Assembly: GCF_004801295.1 (NCBI RefSeq)
Contig: NZ_SSOC01000003.1
Location: 434,001 to 498,000 of the forward strand
DNA: 64,000 nt
Direction: 5' to 3'
DNA from: Pseudothauera nasutitermitis
Lineage (GTDB): Bacteria > Pseudomonadota > Gammaproteobacteria > Burkholderiales > Rhodocyclaceae
Shown: positions 42,359 to 53,536 of the stretch, one piece after another
Position numbering within the stretch: position 1 is the first letter of the stretch
Layout of the letters: the number at the start of each line of letters is the position of its first letter
Program-made: the position numbers and the translations under genes
The notes under the pieces: generated by a model
Told to the model about the DNA's origin: nothing
What the model saw: the letters and a program-made list of their open reading frames with translations, nothing else
Databases searched by the model: none

Positions 42359-45300
42359 TCAGGCGGCCGGTTCGCCAACGGCCGGTTCACCGCGGGAGGA
42401 CCGCTGGCGCAGACGGTCCAGCGCCAGATACACCGCCGGCGTGGTGTACAGGGTGAGCAGTTGGCTGACCGCCAGCCCGCCAACGATGGCGATGCCGAGC
42501 GGGCGGCGCAGTTCGGAGCCCTCGCCCATGCCCAGCACCAGCGGCAGGGCGCCGAGCAGCGCGGCCAGGTTGGTCATCAGGATCGGCCGCAGGCGCAGCA
42601 GCGCCGCGCGCTGGATGGCCTGGCGCGGCGCCAGGCCGAGGTTGCGCTGCCCGTCGATGGCGAAATCGATCATCAGGATGGCGTTCTTCATCACCACGCC
42701 GATCAGCAGGAACAGGCCGAGCAGCGCGATCAGGCTGAATTCGGTGCCGGTGGCGAGCAGCGCGAGCAGCGCGCCGATGCCCGCCGAAGGCAGCGTGGAC
42801 AGGATGGTGAGCGGATGCAGCGTGCTCTCGTAGAGGATGCCGAGGACGAAATACACGGTGACCAGCACGCCGAGGATCAGCCACGCCTGCCCGGCGCGCG
42901 ATTCCTGCAGGCCGCCCGCCTCCCCGGCGTGCTGCACGAACAACGCGGAAGGCAGCATCAGGCGCGCCAGCGCGTCGTCGATGGCGCGCAGCGCCCGTTC
43001 GGTGCCCACGCCATCGGCGAACGAGTAGCCGATGCCGGCGGCTGCATACTGTTCCTTGTGCTGCACGCGGTCGCTGGACAGGCTGTTGCCCCAGGTGGCG
43101 AAAGCCGACAGCGGCACCCGGCGGCCGTCGGCGCCGATCACCTGCAGTTCGTCGAGCACCCCGGCGTGCGCGGTGTAGCGCGGGTCCAGTTCCATGACCA
43201 CGCGGTACTGGTTGAGCGCGTCGTACAGCGTGGCGACCTGGCGCTGCGAGAACGAGTTGTTCAGCAGGCTGGCCACCATGCGCAGATCCACACCCAGGCG
43301 CTGGGCGGCCTCGCGGTCGATGGCGATGCTGAGCTGCTGGGCATCCTCGTTGCCGAAGCTGTCCACGTCGGTGAGTTCGGGCAGTTCCTGCATGGCCTCC
43401 GACACCTTGGGGCCCCATTCCTTCAGCAGCGCGGTTTCCGGCGCGAGCAGGAGCAACTCGCTGCCCCCCGAATTGAAGTTGGACGCGAGCTGGATGTCCT
43501 GATCCACGTGCAGGATCAGCACCCCGCCGGGCACCTTGGGGGCGCTGGCGCGCAGCCGGTTGATCACTTCGCGCGCACTGACCCCGCGCTCTTCCAGCGG
43601 CTTCAGCTTGACCATCAGCCAGGAATTGCTGATCCCGCCGGTTCCGCCGCTGGTGCCGACCACGTCGCTGATCGCCGGATCGGAAAGGATGTGTTCGCGG
43701 AACACATCGATCTTGGGCTGCATGACCTGGAAGGAGAACCCGTCGTCGCCGCGCACGAAGCCGCGCAGTTGCCCGGTGTCCTGCTCCGGCAACGAACCCT
43801 TGGGGATGGCGACGTACAGATAGGCGTTGAGGCCGATCACCGCGGCGAACAACAGCAGCACCACGGCGGTGTGGCGCAGCGCCCAGTCCAGCGTGCGCGC
43901 GTAGCCGCGGTGCAGGCCGTCGAGCATGCGGGCGCTGAAAGCCGCCAGCCGGCCCTGCGGGCGCGCCTCGCGCGGACGCAGCAGATGGGCACACAGGCTG
44001 GGCGTGAGGGTGAGCGACACCGCCAGCGAGATCAGGATGGCCGCCGCCAGGGTAATGGTGAATTCGCGGAACAGGCGCTCCAGCACGCCACCCATGAACA
44101 GGATGGAGAGGAACACCGCGACCAGCGAGACGTTCATCGCCAGCAGGGTGAAGCCGACCTCCCGCGCGCCCTTCAGCGCCGCGCGCAACGGGCGCATGCC
44201 GTTGGCGATGTGGCGCTCGATGTTCTCCAGCACCACGATGGCGTCGTCGACCACCAGGCCGGCGGCGACGATCAGCGCCATCAGCGACAGGTTGTTCAGC
44301 GAGAAACCGTAGAAGTACATGGCGACGAAGGCGCCGACCAACGACACCGGCACCGCCAGGCTGGGAATCAGCGCGGCACGCCCGTCGCCGAGGAACACCC
44401 AGATCACCGCGATCACCAGCGCCACGGCGATGATCAGCGTCAGGCGCGCTTCCGCCAGCGTGGCGCGGATGCCCGGCGTGCGGTCGAGCACCACCGTCAG
44501 TTCGGTATCGGCCGGCAGCAGCGCGCGCAGCATCGGCATGTGCGCCTGGATGGCATCCACGGTGGCGACGATGTTGGCGCCCGGCTGGCGATAGACCTGC
44601 AGCAACACCGCCGGCCGGTCGTTGTGGAAGCCACTGCTGTAACGGTTTTCCACGCTGTCGCTGACCTGCGCCACGTCGCCCAGGCGCACCGTGGCACCGC
44701 CGGTCTGGCGCACGATCAACTGGCGGAAATCCGCCGCGTCGCGCAGCCCGCGGTCGGTGCCGATGTGCCAGCGCCGTTCGCCGTCCTCCAGCACGCCCAG
44801 CGGCTGCAGGGCGTTGGCGTCGGACAGCGCGCTGCGCACGTCATCGAGCGCAAGGCCGTGGTGGGCGAGCATGCCGGGGTTGAGCTGCACGCGCACCGCC
44901 GGCAGCGCACTGCCGCCCAGGCCGACTTCGCCCACCCCCCCGATCTGCGCGATCTTCTGCGCCAGCAGGGTGCTGGCCAGATCGTACAGCCGCCCACGCG
45001 ACAGATTCTCCGAGCCCAGCGCGAGCACCATGATCGGTGCCTGGGAGGAATTCACCTTGCGGTAGGTCGGGTTGTTGGGCATGCCCGAAGGCAGTTGCCC
45101 GCGCGAGGCGTTGATGGCCGCCTGCACGTCGCGCGCGGCGGCATCGATGTCGCGGTCCAGCGCGAAGCGCAGGCGCACCCGGCTGGCGCCCTGCGAACTG
45201 GACGAACTGATCTCGGTGACCCCGGCAATGCTGCCCAGCGCGCGCTCCAGCGGCGTAGCCACGGTGGCCGCCATGCTGTCCGGGCTGGCCCCGGGCAGAT

Positions 45301-45448
45301 TGGCGCTGACCTCGATGGTGGGGAAGTCGATTTCCGGCAGCGGCGCCACCGCCAGCAGCCGGTAGGCCAGCAGGCCGCACAGCACCAGCGCCAGGGCGAG
45401 CAGGCAGCTCGCCACCGGGCGGCGGATGAACGGCCGGGCGAAGTTCAT
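42359..45448 (-). CDS. mdtC: RND multidrug transporter subunit, MdtC-like
   Basis: 1029 residues, inner-membrane proton-driven pump. Starts [20 protein letters not shown]. Twelve membrane helices in two halves, with acidic residues in the fourth helix ([14 protein letters not shown]) and large periplasmic loops ([20 protein letters not shown]). Overlaps mdtB by ATGA. In E. coli MdtB and MdtC form a mixed trimer exporting novobiocin, bile salts and similar compounds. Confidence 0.93.
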   Translation of the reverse strand: MNFARPFIRRPVASCLLALALVLCGLLAYRLLAVAPLPEIDFPTIEVSANLPGASPDSMAATVATPLERALGSIAGVTEISSSSSQGASRVRLRFALDRDIDAAARDVQAAINASRGQLPSGMPNNPTYRKVNSSQAPIMVLALGSENLSRGRLYDLASTLLAQKIAQIGGVGEVGLGGSALPAVRVQLNPGMLAHHGLALDDVRSALSDANALQPLGVLEDGERRWHIGTDRGLRDAADFRQLIVRQTGGATVRLGDVAQVSDSVENRYSSGFHNDRPAVLLQVYRQPGANIVATVDAIQAHMPMLRALLPADTELTVVLDRTPGIRATLAEARLTLIIAVALVIAVIWVFLGDGRAALIPSLAVPVSLVGAFVAMYFYGFSLNNLSLMALIVAAGLVVDDAIVVLENIERHIANGMRPLRAALKGAREVGFTLLAMNVSLVAVFLSILFMGGVLERLFREFTITLAAAILISLAVSLTLTPSLCAHLLRPREARPQGRLAAFSARMLDGLHRGYARTLDWALRHTAVVLLLFAAVIGLNAYLYVAIPKGSLPEQDTGQLRGFVRGDDGFSFQVMQPKIDVFREHILSDPAISDVVGTSGGTGGISNSWLMVKLKPLEERGVSAREVINRLRASAPKVPGGVLILHVDQDIQLASNFNSGGSELLLLAPETALLKEWGPKVSEAMQELPELTDVDSFGNEDAQQLSIAIDREAAQRLGVDLRMVASLLNNSFSQRQVATLYDALNQYRVVMELDPRYTAHAGVLDELQVIGADGRRVPLSAFATWGNSLSSDRVQHKEQYAAAGIGYSFADGVGTERALRAIDDALARLMLPSALFVQHAGEAGGLQESRAGQAWLILGVLVTVYFVLGILYESTLHPLTILSTLPSAGIGALLALLATGTEFSLIALLGLFLLIGVVMKNAILMIDFAIDGQRNLGLAPRQAIQRAALLRLRPILMTNLAALLGALPLVLGMGEGSELRRPLGIAIVGGLAVSQLLTLYTTPAVYLALDRLRQRSSRGEPAVGEPAA

Positions 45449-48400
45449 GCGCGCCCGTCCGCCCGCGCGGCAGCGGAGTCCGCGCGTCGCCCGCCCAGGC
45501 GGTCGAAGAACAGATACACCACCGGCGTGGTAAACAGCGTGAGCACCTGGCTGACCAGCAGCCCGCCGACCATGACGATGCCCAGCGGCTGACGCAGTTC
45601 CGCTCCGGAGCCGCCGGCCAGCATCAGCGGGATAGCCCCCACCAGCGCGGCCAATGTGGTCATCAAGATAGGCCGGAAGCGCAGCAGCGCAGCGCGGTGG
45701 ATGGCCGCGCGCGGCGCCATGCCCTGCTTGCGCTGCGCCTCCAGGGCGAAGTCCACCATCATGATGCCGTTCTTCTTCACCAGGCCGATCAGCAGCACGA
45801 TGCCGATCACCGCCACCATGTCGAGCGGCCGGCCGGACAGATGCAGCGCGGCCAGCGCACCCACGGTGGCCGAGGGCAGCGTGGACAGGATGGTGACCGG
45901 ATGCACGGTGCTCTCGTAGAGCACGCCGAGCACGATGTACATGGTGACCACGGCGGCCAGGATCAGCCACAGCGTATTCGACAGCGAAGCACGGAAGGCT
46001 TCCGCCGCGCCCTGGAAGCGCATGTCCACCGAGGCCGGCAGCGCCAGTTCATCGCGCACCTGCTCGATGGCCGCCACCGCCGCGCCCAGCGACGCGCCCG
46101 CCGCCAGGTTGAAGGACACCGTGGCCGCCGGGAACTGCCCCTGATGCGAGATGGCCAGCACCGCCGGATGCTCGGTGATGCGCGCCACCGTGGACAAGGG
46201 CACCGGCCCGCCGCTGGCGGTGGGGATGTAGGTGGTTTCCAGCGCCGCCGCGCCGCGCGCATGGCGCGGGTCCACTTCCAGCACGATGCGGTACTGGTTG
46301 GCATGGGTGAACAGGGTGGCGATCTGGCGCTGGCCGTAGGCGGTGTACAAGGCGTCGATGACCTGCGCGGTGGTGATGCCCAGGCGCGCGGTGGCATCGC
46401 GGTCCACTTCCACGCGCGCCTGCACACCGCCGAACTGCAGGTCGGAGGCCACGTCGGCCAGTTCGGTGCGCTGGCCCAGCGCGCCGACCATGCGCCCCAC
46501 CCAGTCCGCCAGTTCGTCCTGATCCGGCGTGGACAGGGTGAACTGGTACTGCGTGCGGCTCACCCGATCCTCGATGGACAACTCCTGCACCGGCTGCAGC
46601 CAGGCCGCGATGCCCGGCACCTCGGCCAGTTGCGCACCCAGCCGGCGCATCACCGCCTCGGCGCCGTCGCGCTCGCCGTGCGCTTTCAGATTGATCAGCA
46701 TGCGCCCGCTGTTGAGCGTGGCGTTGGTACCATCCACGCCGATGAAGGAAGACAGGCTGTCCACCGCCGGGTCATTCAGTGCCACCTGGGCGAGCGCCTG
46801 CTGGCGCTCCGCCATCGCCGCGAAGGAAATCGACTGCGGCGCCTCGGTGACCACCTGGATCACCCCGCTGTCCTGCACCGGGAAGAAGCCCTTGGGCACG
46901 GTGAGGTAGAGCACCCCGGTGAGCCCCAGGGTGGCGAGCAGCACCAGCAGCGTGGCGGTCTGGCGTTCCAACACCCAGTCCAGCCACACGCCGTAGCGTT
47001 CGATCACGCGGTCGAGCGGTCCTTGTTCCCCGCCGTGGCCCACGCTGTCGCCCAGCATGCGCGCGCTCATCATCGGCGTGAGCGTCAGCGACACCACCAG
47101 CGAGATCAGGATGGCCACCGCCAGGGTCACGGCGAATTCGTGGAACAGCCGGCCGACCACGTCGCCCATGAACAGCAACGGAATCAGCACGGCGACCAGC
47201 GACACCGTCAGCGACACCAGCGTGAAACCGATTTCCGCCGCACCCTTGAGCGCCGCCTGCATGGGCGAGGCGCCCATCTCGCGGTGGCGGGCGATGTTCT
47301 CCAGCATCACGATGGCGTCGTCCACGACGAAACCGGTGGCGATGGTGAGCGCCATCAGGCTGAGATTGTTTACCGAGAAGCCGGCCAGATGCATCACCGC
47401 GAAGGTGCCCACCAGCGACAAGGGCACGGCCACGCTGGGAATCAGCGTGGCGGCCACGCGGCGCAGGAACAGGAAGGTGACCAGCACCACCAGGCCGATG
47501 GCGAACACCAGTTCGGTCTGCACGCCGCGCACCGAGGCGCGGATGGACAGTGTGCGGTCGGTGAGTACGGCCACGTCCACCGCCGCCGGCAGCGTGGCGG
47601 TGAGCTGCGGCAGCAGCGCGCGCACCTGGTCGGCCACCTGGATGACGTTGGCGCCGGGCTGGCGCTGGATGTTCACCAGCACCGCCGGCACCTGCGCGGG
47701 GGTCTCGCACGCCCCGGCGGCCCCGCCCACGCCCTCGCAATACCCCGCCCAGGCGGCGAGGAAGCGGTCCTCGGCGCCCTGTTCGATGTCCGCCACGTCC
47801 CCCAGACGCAGCGGCGCACCATCCTTCCAGGCAACGATCAGCGCACGGTACTCATCCACCGACTTCAGCTGGTCGTTGGCCTCGACCATGACGAAGCGGT
47901 AGGGGCCATCCAGGCTGCCCTTGGGCTGGTTGGAGTTGGCCGCGGTGATCGCCGCGCGGATCTGCTCCATGGTCAGCCCGTGCGCGGCCACCGCCTGCGG
48001 ATTCACCCGCACGCGGATCGCCGGGCGCTGGCCGCCGGCCAGGCTGACCATGCCGACGCCCGGCAACTGCGCCAGCTTCTGCGCCATGCGCGTATCGACC
48101 AGGTCGTACACCGTGGGCAGCGGCAGCGCGGCGGACGATACCGCCAGGGTGAGGATGGGCGCATCCGCCGGATTCACCTTGCGATAGATCGGCGGCGCCG
48201 GCAGATCGTTGGGCAGCAGGCTGGAAGCCGCGTTGATGGCCGCCTGCACTTCCTGCTCGGCCACGCCCAGATCCACGCTGAGGGCGAACTGCAAGGTAAT
48301 CACCGAAGCGCCGCCGGAACTGGTGGAACTCATCTGCTTGAGGCCAGGAATCTGCCCCAGGCGGCGCTCCAGCGGCGCGGTGATGGTGCGCGTGGTCACC

Positions 48401-48570
48401 TCCGGGCTGGCGCCGGGGTGGAAGGTGAACACTTGGATGATGGGGTAATCGACCTGCGGCAGCGCAGCCACCGGCAGCAGACGCCAGGACAGCAGGCCGG
48501 CGATGACCAGGGCGAGCATCAGCAGCGTGGTCGCCACCGGCCGCTCGATGAACGGGCGCGAAAGATTCAC
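45445..48570 (-). CDS. mdtB: RND multidrug transporter subunit, MdtB-like
   Basis: 1041 residues. [26 protein letters not shown]-terminus; proton-relay region [19 protein letters not shown]. About 12 helices and two porter domains. Around residues 272-292 it carries an insertion relative to E. coli MdtB ([19 protein letters not shown] in place of a short turn) with two cysteines. Overlaps mdtA and mdtC by 4 nt each. Confidence 0.93.
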   Translation of the reverse strand: MNLSRPFIERPVATTLLMLALVIAGLLSWRLLPVAALPQVDYPIIQVFTFHPGASPEVTTRTITAPLERRLGQIPGLKQMSSTSSGGASVITLQFALSVDLGVAEQEVQAAINAASSLLPNDLPAPPIYRKVNPADAPILTLAVSSAALPLPTVYDLVDTRMAQKLAQLPGVGMVSLAGGQRPAIRVRVNPQAVAAHGLTMEQIRAAITAANSNQPKGSLDGPYRFVMVEANDQLKSVDEYRALIVAWKDGAPLRLGDVADIEQGAEDRFLAAWAGYCEGVGGAAGACETPAQVPAVLVNIQRQPGANVIQVADQVRALLPQLTATLPAAVDVAVLTDRTLSIRASVRGVQTELVFAIGLVVLVTFLFLRRVAATLIPSVAVPLSLVGTFAVMHLAGFSVNNLSLMALTIATGFVVDDAIVMLENIARHREMGASPMQAALKGAAEIGFTLVSLTVSLVAVLIPLLFMGDVVGRLFHEFAVTLAVAILISLVVSLTLTPMMSARMLGDSVGHGGEQGPLDRVIERYGVWLDWVLERQTATLLVLLATLGLTGVLYLTVPKGFFPVQDSGVIQVVTEAPQSISFAAMAERQQALAQVALNDPAVDSLSSFIGVDGTNATLNSGRMLINLKAHGERDGAEAVMRRLGAQLAEVPGIAAWLQPVQELSIEDRVSRTQYQFTLSTPDQDELADWVGRMVGALGQRTELADVASDLQFGGVQARVEVDRDATARLGITTAQVIDALYTAYGQRQIATLFTHANQYRIVLEVDPRHARGAAALETTYIPTASGGPVPLSTVARITEHPAVLAISHQGQFPAATVSFNLAAGASLGAAVAAIEQVRDELALPASVDMRFQGAAEAFRASLSNTLWLILAAVVTMYIVLGVLYESTVHPVTILSTLPSATVGALAALHLSGRPLDMVAVIGIVLLIGLVKKNGIMMVDFALEAQRKQGMAPRAAIHRAALLRFRPILMTTLAALVGAIPLMLAGGSGAELRQPLGIVMVGGLLVSQVLTLFTTPVVYLFFDRLGGRRADSAAARADGRA

Positions 48571-49748
48571 CGCGCGGGCGCTCCGCCGGGCACCTCGTCG
48601 CCCTCGCCGACCAGCACCACTTCGCGCCCTTCGCGCAGGCGGTCCAGGCCTTCCAGCACCACCTGCTCGCCGCCCTCCAGCCCGTCCTCGACCACCGTCA
48701 TCGTGCCGTCGGAAGCGCCCAGTGTCAGCGCGCGCATGCGTGCGCGGCCGTCCTCGATCACATACACATAGCTGCCGCGCGAACCGTACTGCACCGCGTC
48801 GGCCGGAATGGTCACCGCCCCGGAAATCTCGCCCACCGCCATGCGTACATTGACGAACTGGTTGGGGAACAGCGCGTCGTCCTCGTTGGCGAATTCCGCC
48901 TTCAGGCGCACCGTGCCGGTTGCCGGATCGATCTGATTGTCGAAGGTGCGCAGCACGCCCTGGGCGATCTGCCTGCGGTCGTCGCGGTCCCAGGCATCCA
49001 CCTGCAGGACGCGGCCGGCGGCCATCTGCGCGCGCACCTCGGCCAGTTCGCGCTCGGGGATGGTAAACAGCACCGCGATCGGCCGCGTCTGGGTGATGGT
49101 CACCAGCCCGTCGGCGTCTCCGCTGGAAATCAGGTTGCCGGCATCCACCCGGCGCAGGCCCACACGCCCGCTGATCGGCGCCTCGATGCGCGTCCAGTCC
49201 AGCTGCAGGCGCGCATCATCCACCTGGGCTTGATCGGCGCGCAGCGTGCCGCGCAACTGCTCCACCAGCGCGGCCTGCGCATCGACCTGCTGGCGGGCGA
49301 TGGAATCCTGCTCGAACAGGGTGCGATAGCGCGCCAGTTCGCTCTCCGCATTGCGCAACTGCGCCAGATTCTGCTGCTGCTGGCCTTCCGCCTGGGCCAG
49401 CCGCACGCGGTACGGCGCGGGATCGATCTCCGCCAGCACGGCCCCCTTGCGCACCATCTGCCCTTCCTCGAAGGCCACCCGCTGCAGTTGGCCATCCACC
49501 CGGCCGCGCACCACCACATTGGCCTCCGGCGTCACCGTGCCGATGGCGCGCAGTCGCACGGTCATTTCGCCATGCGAGGCTTCCACCACGCGCACCGGCA
49601 CCGGCCCCATCCAGGGATTCGGGGGACTCTGCGGCGCCGGGCCACGCAGAAAGAAATACCAGACCAGCACGGCGGCCAGGATCACGAGAAACGCACCGAG
49701 CGCGATGCGCGCAGCGGGCGAGGCGAACGGGGCGGAGATTCGGGGCAT
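48567..49748 (-). CDS. mdtA: RND efflux periplasmic adaptor, MdtA-like
   Basis: 393 residues. One N-terminal membrane anchor ([19 protein letters not shown]), no lipobox. Barrel-sandwich hybrid ([21 protein letters not shown]), alpha-hairpin (~105-170) and beta-barrel with [20 protein letters not shown]. Joins MdtBC to the outer channel. First of the four-gene operon, preceded by a 265-nt divergent region holding an inverted repeat. Confidence 0.94.
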   Translation of the reverse strand: MPRISAPFASPAARIALGAFLVILAAVLVWYFFLRGPAPQSPPNPWMGPVPVRVVEASHGEMTVRLRAIGTVTPEANVVVRGRVDGQLQRVAFEEGQMVRKGAVLAEIDPAPYRVRLAQAEGQQQQNLAQLRNAESELARYRTLFEQDSIARQQVDAQAALVEQLRGTLRADQAQVDDARLQLDWTRIEAPISGRVGLRRVDAGNLISSGDADGLVTITQTRPIAVLFTIPERELAEVRAQMAAGRVLQVDAWDRDDRRQIAQGVLRTFDNQIDPATGTVRLKAEFANEDDALFPNQFVNVRMAVGEISGAVTIPADAVQYGSRGSYVYVIEDGRARMRALTLGASDGTMTVVEDGLEGGEQVVLEGLDRLREGREVVLVGEGDEVPGGAPAR

Positions 49749-49842
49749 GAGAATCCGGGAACAAGAACTGGCGCGCCGTTGCGGACTGCCGGACGCATCG
49801 GGCGGACATTTTCCGGGCGCGGCCCCAGATGATCAAGAACAA

Positions 49843-49870
49843 TTCTCAGTTCCTCGTTGCCCATTGAGAA
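49843..49870. repeat. Inverted repeat in the mdtA/mtaD intergenic region (possible operator)
   Basis: TTCTCA and TGAGAA separated by 16 nt, about 95-120 nt upstream of mdtA. AT-rich relative to surroundings. It could bind a regulator of the efflux operon; none is encoded nearby. Confidence 0.35.
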
Positions 49871-50013
49871 ATCGTCGATTCCCGCCGCAAAAATCGCGTC
49901 GATACGGCCCGTCAGGCTGGAAATGGACACGGCGGCCCAGTAAGCTCGGCACCCGACACGCACTCAACACGGCTTCCCGCGTGGACAGCCACTCTTGCCC
50001 GGAGCCCGCCCAC

Positions 50014-51333
50014 GTGAGCGATATCGCCGACCTCCTCCTCCATGCCCGCTGGGTCGTTCCCGTCGAACCCCACGGCACCACGCTGGAACATCACACCGTG
50101 GCCGTGCGCGACGGCCGCATCCTGGCCCTGCTGCCGCAGGAAGAAGCCCGCCGCCTTTACCCTCAGGTCCAGGCGGTCGAACTCCCCCACCACGTCCTGT
50201 TCCCCGGCTTCGTCAATCTGCACGTGCATGCCGCGATGGCGCTGATGCGCGGCATCGCCGACGATCTGCCGCTGATGCGCTGGCTGCAGGAAGCCATCTG
50301 GCCCACCGAGGGCAGGCACGTCTCGCCCGCCTTCGTGCGCGACGGCACCCTGCTCGCCGCCGCCGAAATGCTGCGCGGTGGGATCACCACCTGCAACGAT
50401 ATGTATTTCTACCCCGAGGCCGCCGCGCAAGCCTTCGACGAGGCCGGCATGCGCGCCGTGCTCGGCACCGTGGTGCTCGCCTTCCCCACGCCCTACGCCA
50501 GCGACGCCGACGACTACCTGCGCAAGGGCCTGGCGGTGCGCGACCAGTGGCGCGGCCACCCGCGCATCGATTTCACCCTGGCGCCGCACGCGCCCTACAC
50601 CGTGGACGACGACACGCTGAAGCGCGTCGCCGCCCTGGCCGCCGAAATCGAGACGCCGATCCACATCCATATTCACGAAACCGTGCAGGAAGTCACGGAT
50701 TCGATCACTCAACACGGCGTACGCCCGCTCACCCGCCTGGAACGCCTGGGATTGCTGGGCGCCAACTTCATCGGCGTGCATGCCGTACACCTGGACGAAA
50801 CCGAAATCGCCCTGCTCGCCCACCACGGCTGCGCCGTGGCGCACTGCCCCACCTCCAACATGAAACTGGCCAGCGGCGCCGCGCCCGCCGCGGCATTGCG
50901 CGCCGCCGGCGTCACCGTGGGCTTGGGCACCGACGGCGCCGCCAGCAACAACCGCATGGACATGTTCGCCGAAATGCGCCACGCCTCGCTGCTCGCCAAG
51001 GTCACCAGCGGCGACGCCACGGCGCTGCCGGCCAGCGAAGTGTTGCGCATGGCCACGCTGGAAGGCGCGCGCGCGCTCGGCATGGCCGAGCGCATCGGCT
51101 CCATCGAACCCGGAAAACAGGCGGATCTGTGCGCCGTCGCGCTCGACACCCCGGAAACCCGGCCCTGCTTCGACCCAGTGTCGCATCTGGTCTACGTGGC
51201 CGGGCGCGAACATGTCTCGCACGTCTGGGTGGACGGCGAAGCACGCCTGGATAAAGGTAAATCCCTGTTGCAAACAAGCGACAAGGAATTGCTCCGCCTT
51301 GCGGCCGTGTGGCAAACTAAGCTCGTTAATTGA
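50014..51333 (+). CDS. mtaD: TRZ/ATZ-family amidohydrolase (5'-methylthioadenosine/S-adenosylhomocysteine deaminase type)
   Basis: 439 residues from GTG 50014 with GGAG at 50001-50004; longer in-frame starts back to 49351 have no homologous content. Metal ligands: H70/H72 (NLHVHAAM), histidine in IHIHIHETVQE, GVHAVHLDE and LGTDGAASNNRMDM. Such enzymes deaminate adenosine-type nucleosides including MTA and SAH, or S-triazines. Neighbouring ubiG consumes SAM and yields SAH, which fits SAH clearance; that link is inference. Confidence 0.85.
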   Translation: MSDIADLLLHARWVVPVEPHGTTLEHHTVAVRDGRILALLPQEEARRLYPQVQAVELPHHVLFPGFVNLHVHAAMALMRGIADDLPLMRWLQEAIWPTEGRHVSPAFVRDGTLLAAAEMLRGGITTCNDMYFYPEAAAQAFDEAGMRAVLGTVVLAFPTPYASDADDYLRKGLAVRDQWRGHPRIDFTLAPHAPYTVDDDTLKRVAALAAEIETPIHIHIHETVQEVTDSITQHGVRPLTRLERLGLLGANFIGVHAVHLDETEIALLAHHGCAVAHCPTSNMKLASGAAPAAALRAAGVTVGLGTDGAASNNRMDMFAEMRHASLLAKVTSGDATALPASEVLRMATLEGARALGMAERIGSIEPGKQADLCAVALDTPETRPCFDPVSHLVYVAGREHVSHVWVDGEARLDKGKSLLQTSDKELLRLAAVWQTKLVN

Positions 51334-51435
51334 ACTGGATAGCTTTTATCCGTTCGGAGCCCCCGGAGTGCTGATACAACGACCACGGCTTCGGGTTTTA
51401 ACAGCAAGTCCCCTGCCCTTCGACGAGGAACAAAA

Positions 51436-52143
51436 ATGATCAAACGAACCAAGATGCTGATGCTGGCCGCCGTCGCTGCGGCTGGACTCTCCTCCACCGC
51501 CGCTTTCGCCCAGGCCAAGGATGTCGTGGTCACCGGCGCCGGCGAAATCCCCTACGTGATCGACGCGCGCAACGTCGTCGCCCGCAGCGGTACCGGCCTG
51601 TGCTGGCGTACCGGCTACTGGAGCCCGGCGGCCGCCAGCACCGTGCTGGCCGGTGAGTTCCCGGTCGGTTGCGAATGCGACAGCGACATCGTCCCGCAGG
51701 ACAAGTGTGTCGCTGCTCCGGCCCCGGCCCCGACCGCCGCTCCGGCGCCCACCCCGCGTCCGACCGCCGACAAGATCAAGCTGGCCGCCGACGCCCTGTT
51801 CGACTTCGACAAGGCCGTGCTGAAGCCGGAAGGCCAGGCCCGCCTGGACGAACTGGCCGCCCAGGCCAAGGATCTGAAGCTGGAAGTGATCCTGGCCGTC
51901 GGCCACACCGACCGCATCGGCTCCGACGCCTACAACCAGAGCCTGTCCGAGCGCCGCGCCGCCGCCGTGAAGACCTACCTGGTCAGCAAGGGCATCGAAG
52001 CCAACCGCATCTACACCGAAGGCAAGGGCAAGCGTCAGCCGGTCACCGGCACCTCGTGCGACAACGTGCGTCCGCGCAGCGCCCTGATCAGCTGCCTGCA
52101 GCCGGATCGCCGCGTGGAAGTGGAAGTGATCGGCACCAAGTAA
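51436..52143 (+). CDS. OmpA-family outer-membrane/peptidoglycan-binding protein
   Basis: 235 residues. ATG 51436 after GAGGAACAAAA. Signal peptide [22 protein letters not shown] short N-terminal domain (~25-95) with three cysteines ([22 protein letters not shown]), a Pro-Ala linker and a C-terminal OmpA domain: [40 protein letters not shown]. There is no eight-stranded barrel, so it is shorter than classical OmpA. This gene, following an mtaD-like gene and preceding ubiG, recurs in betaproteobacteria. Confidence 0.92.
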   Translation: MIKRTKMLMLAAVAAAGLSSTAAFAQAKDVVVTGAGEIPYVIDARNVVARSGTGLCWRTGYWSPAAASTVLAGEFPVGCECDSDIVPQDKCVAAPAPAPTAAPAPTPRPTADKIKLAADALFDFDKAVLKPEGQARLDELAAQAKDLKLEVILAVGHTDRIGSDAYNQSLSERRAAAVKTYLVSKGIEANRIYTEGKGKRQPVTGTSCDNVRPRSALISCLQPDRRVEVEVIGTK

Positions 52144-52160
52144 GCCGCTTCGCTCCAAGC

Positions 52161-52186
52161 AAAAGCCCCGCTCCGGCGGGGCTTTT
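52161..52186 (+). terminator. Intrinsic terminator after ompA-like gene
   Basis: Stem AAAAGCCCCGC/GCGGGGCTTTT with 4-nt loop and trailing T. Confidence 0.92.
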
Positions 52187-52272
52187 TCATTGGCGCGCAG
52201 AACGCCACAATGGGCCGTGGCAGCCGATTTCCGCTACCATCGGCGCTTTTGCGGCAAGCACCAGGAACACCG

Positions 52273-52980
52273 ATGAACGCCCACGCCAACTCCGACCCCG
52301 CCGAAGTACGCAAATTCAGCGACCTCGCCCACCGCTGGTGGGATCCGACCTCCGAGTTCCGTCCGCTGCACGAAATCAACCCGCTACGCCTGGACTGGAT
52401 CGACGGACAGACCCCGCTGGCCGGCAAGACCGTGCTCGACGTCGGCTGCGGCGGCGGCATCCTGTCCGAAGGCATGGCCGCGCGCGGCGCCTCGGTCACC
52501 GGCATCGACCTGTCGGAAAAGGCATTGGGCGTCGCCCGCCTGCACCTGTTCGAAAGCGGCCTGAAGGTGGATTACCACCTCACCAGCGCCGAAGCCTTCG
52601 CCGCCGAACGCCCCGCCCAGTTCGACGTGGTCACCTGCATGGAAATGCTCGAACATGTCCCCGACCCCGCCAGCACCGTCGTGGCCTGCGCACGGCTGGT
52701 CAAACCGGGCGGCATGGTGTTCTTCTCCACGCTCAACCGCAACCCCAAGTCCTACCTGTTCGCGATCATCGGCGCGGAGTACGTCCTCAACCTGCTGCCG
52801 CGCGGCACCCACGATTACGCCAAGTTCATCAAGCCGTCGGAGCTCGCCCGCCACACACGCGAAGCCGGCCTGGAAACCCGTACGCTCACCGGCATGAGCT
52901 ACAACCCGTTCTCCAAGACCTATTCGCTGGGCCGCGACACCGACGTGAACTACCTGCTGTCCACGGCACGCCTGGCCTGA
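52273..52980 (+). CDS. ubiG: Ubiquinone biosynthesis O-methyltransferase
   Basis: 235 residues from ATG 52273 ([20 protein letters not shown]) after CAGGAACACC; an in-frame ATG at 52210 runs into the terminator and is rejected. SAM motif [15 protein letters not shown], then [13 protein letters not shown] and [15 protein letters not shown]. Performs both O-methylation steps of ubiquinone synthesis at the membrane. Confidence 0.96.
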   Translation: MNAHANSDPAEVRKFSDLAHRWWDPTSEFRPLHEINPLRLDWIDGQTPLAGKTVLDVGCGGGILSEGMAARGASVTGIDLSEKALGVARLHLFESGLKVDYHLTSAEAFAAERPAQFDVVTCMEMLEHVPDPASTVVACARLVKPGGMVFFSTLNRNPKSYLFAIIGAEYVLNLLPRGTHDYAKFIKPSELARHTREAGLETRTLTGMSYNPFSKTYSLGRDTDVNYLLSTARLA

Positions 52981-53001
52981 ACACGCAGCTGGGGCGGTGC
53001 G

Positions 53002-53010
53002 TGATACACT
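53002..53010 (+). promoter_or_regulatory. Possible extended -10 promoter of ssrA
   Basis: TGaTACACT (TG-n-TACACT) about 50 nt before the mature tmRNA 5' end, leaving a leader to be removed by RNase P. The -35 is not convincing. Confidence 0.35.
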
Positions 53011-53060
53011 GCCCCTTGAAATACTCGACAGGCAACACCATCTGTCTTCCAACGATCACT

Positions 53061-53438
53061 GGGGCCGACCTGGCTTCGACGTGGGTCGCGAAGCAGCGCA
53101 GTGCATACCGAGGACCAGTCACCTCGTAAATCCATCTGGAAATCAACAAACGCCAACGACGAGCGTTTCGCTCTCGCCGCTTAATCCCGGCGGGCGCTGC
53201 ACCGGCAGGTCTCTGGGCCGGGTGGTTCCAGCGTAAGCTGGGCCGCTGCAGTGTCATTCACAGAGAATCGCGAGCAGGGCCGGGTTACTTGGCCCCGCAG
53301 CTAAAGGTAAGGTGACTCGCCCCTGTCCGGCCCGCCGGGCGGCTAAGTCAGGGGTTAAATCCAAATAGCCAGGCTAAGTATGTAGATCTGTCTGTAGAGG
53401 GCTTGCGGACGGGGGTTCGATTCCCCCCGGCTCCACCA
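53061..53438 (+). ncRNA. ssrA: Transfer-messenger RNA (tmRNA)
   Basis: 378 nt, one-piece. 5' end GGGGCCGACCTGGCTTCGAC and 3' end TTCGATTCCCCCCGGCTCCACCA form the tRNA-Ala-like domain with G3-U70-type acceptor. The resume codon GCC (53152) starts the tag A-N-D-E-R-F-A-L-A-A, ending at TAA (53182-53184). Together with SmpB it rescues stalled ribosomes and marks peptides for ClpXP. Not a permuted two-piece form. Confidence 0.97.
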
Positions 53439-53442
53439 GCAA

Positions 53443-53468
53443 AAAATCCGGCCTGATGGCCGGATTTT
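53443..53468. terminator. Intrinsic terminator between ssrA and glycerate kinase
   Basis: Stem AAAATCCGGCC/GGCCGGATTTT, loop TGAT. A and T tracts on both sides allow action on both convergent transcripts. Confidence 0.9.
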
Positions 53469-53536
53469 CATTTGTAGCCCCACGAGGCACCGGGCTGCAC
53501 ACGACCGGGCTGGCTGGGATTCCATTTCAACCACGC

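Noticed and set aside
42179..48771. Long plus-strand open frames opposite mdtC and mdtB
   Set aside because: Mirror frames of the RND pump genes, with repetitive low-complexity His/Arg/Gln-rich content.
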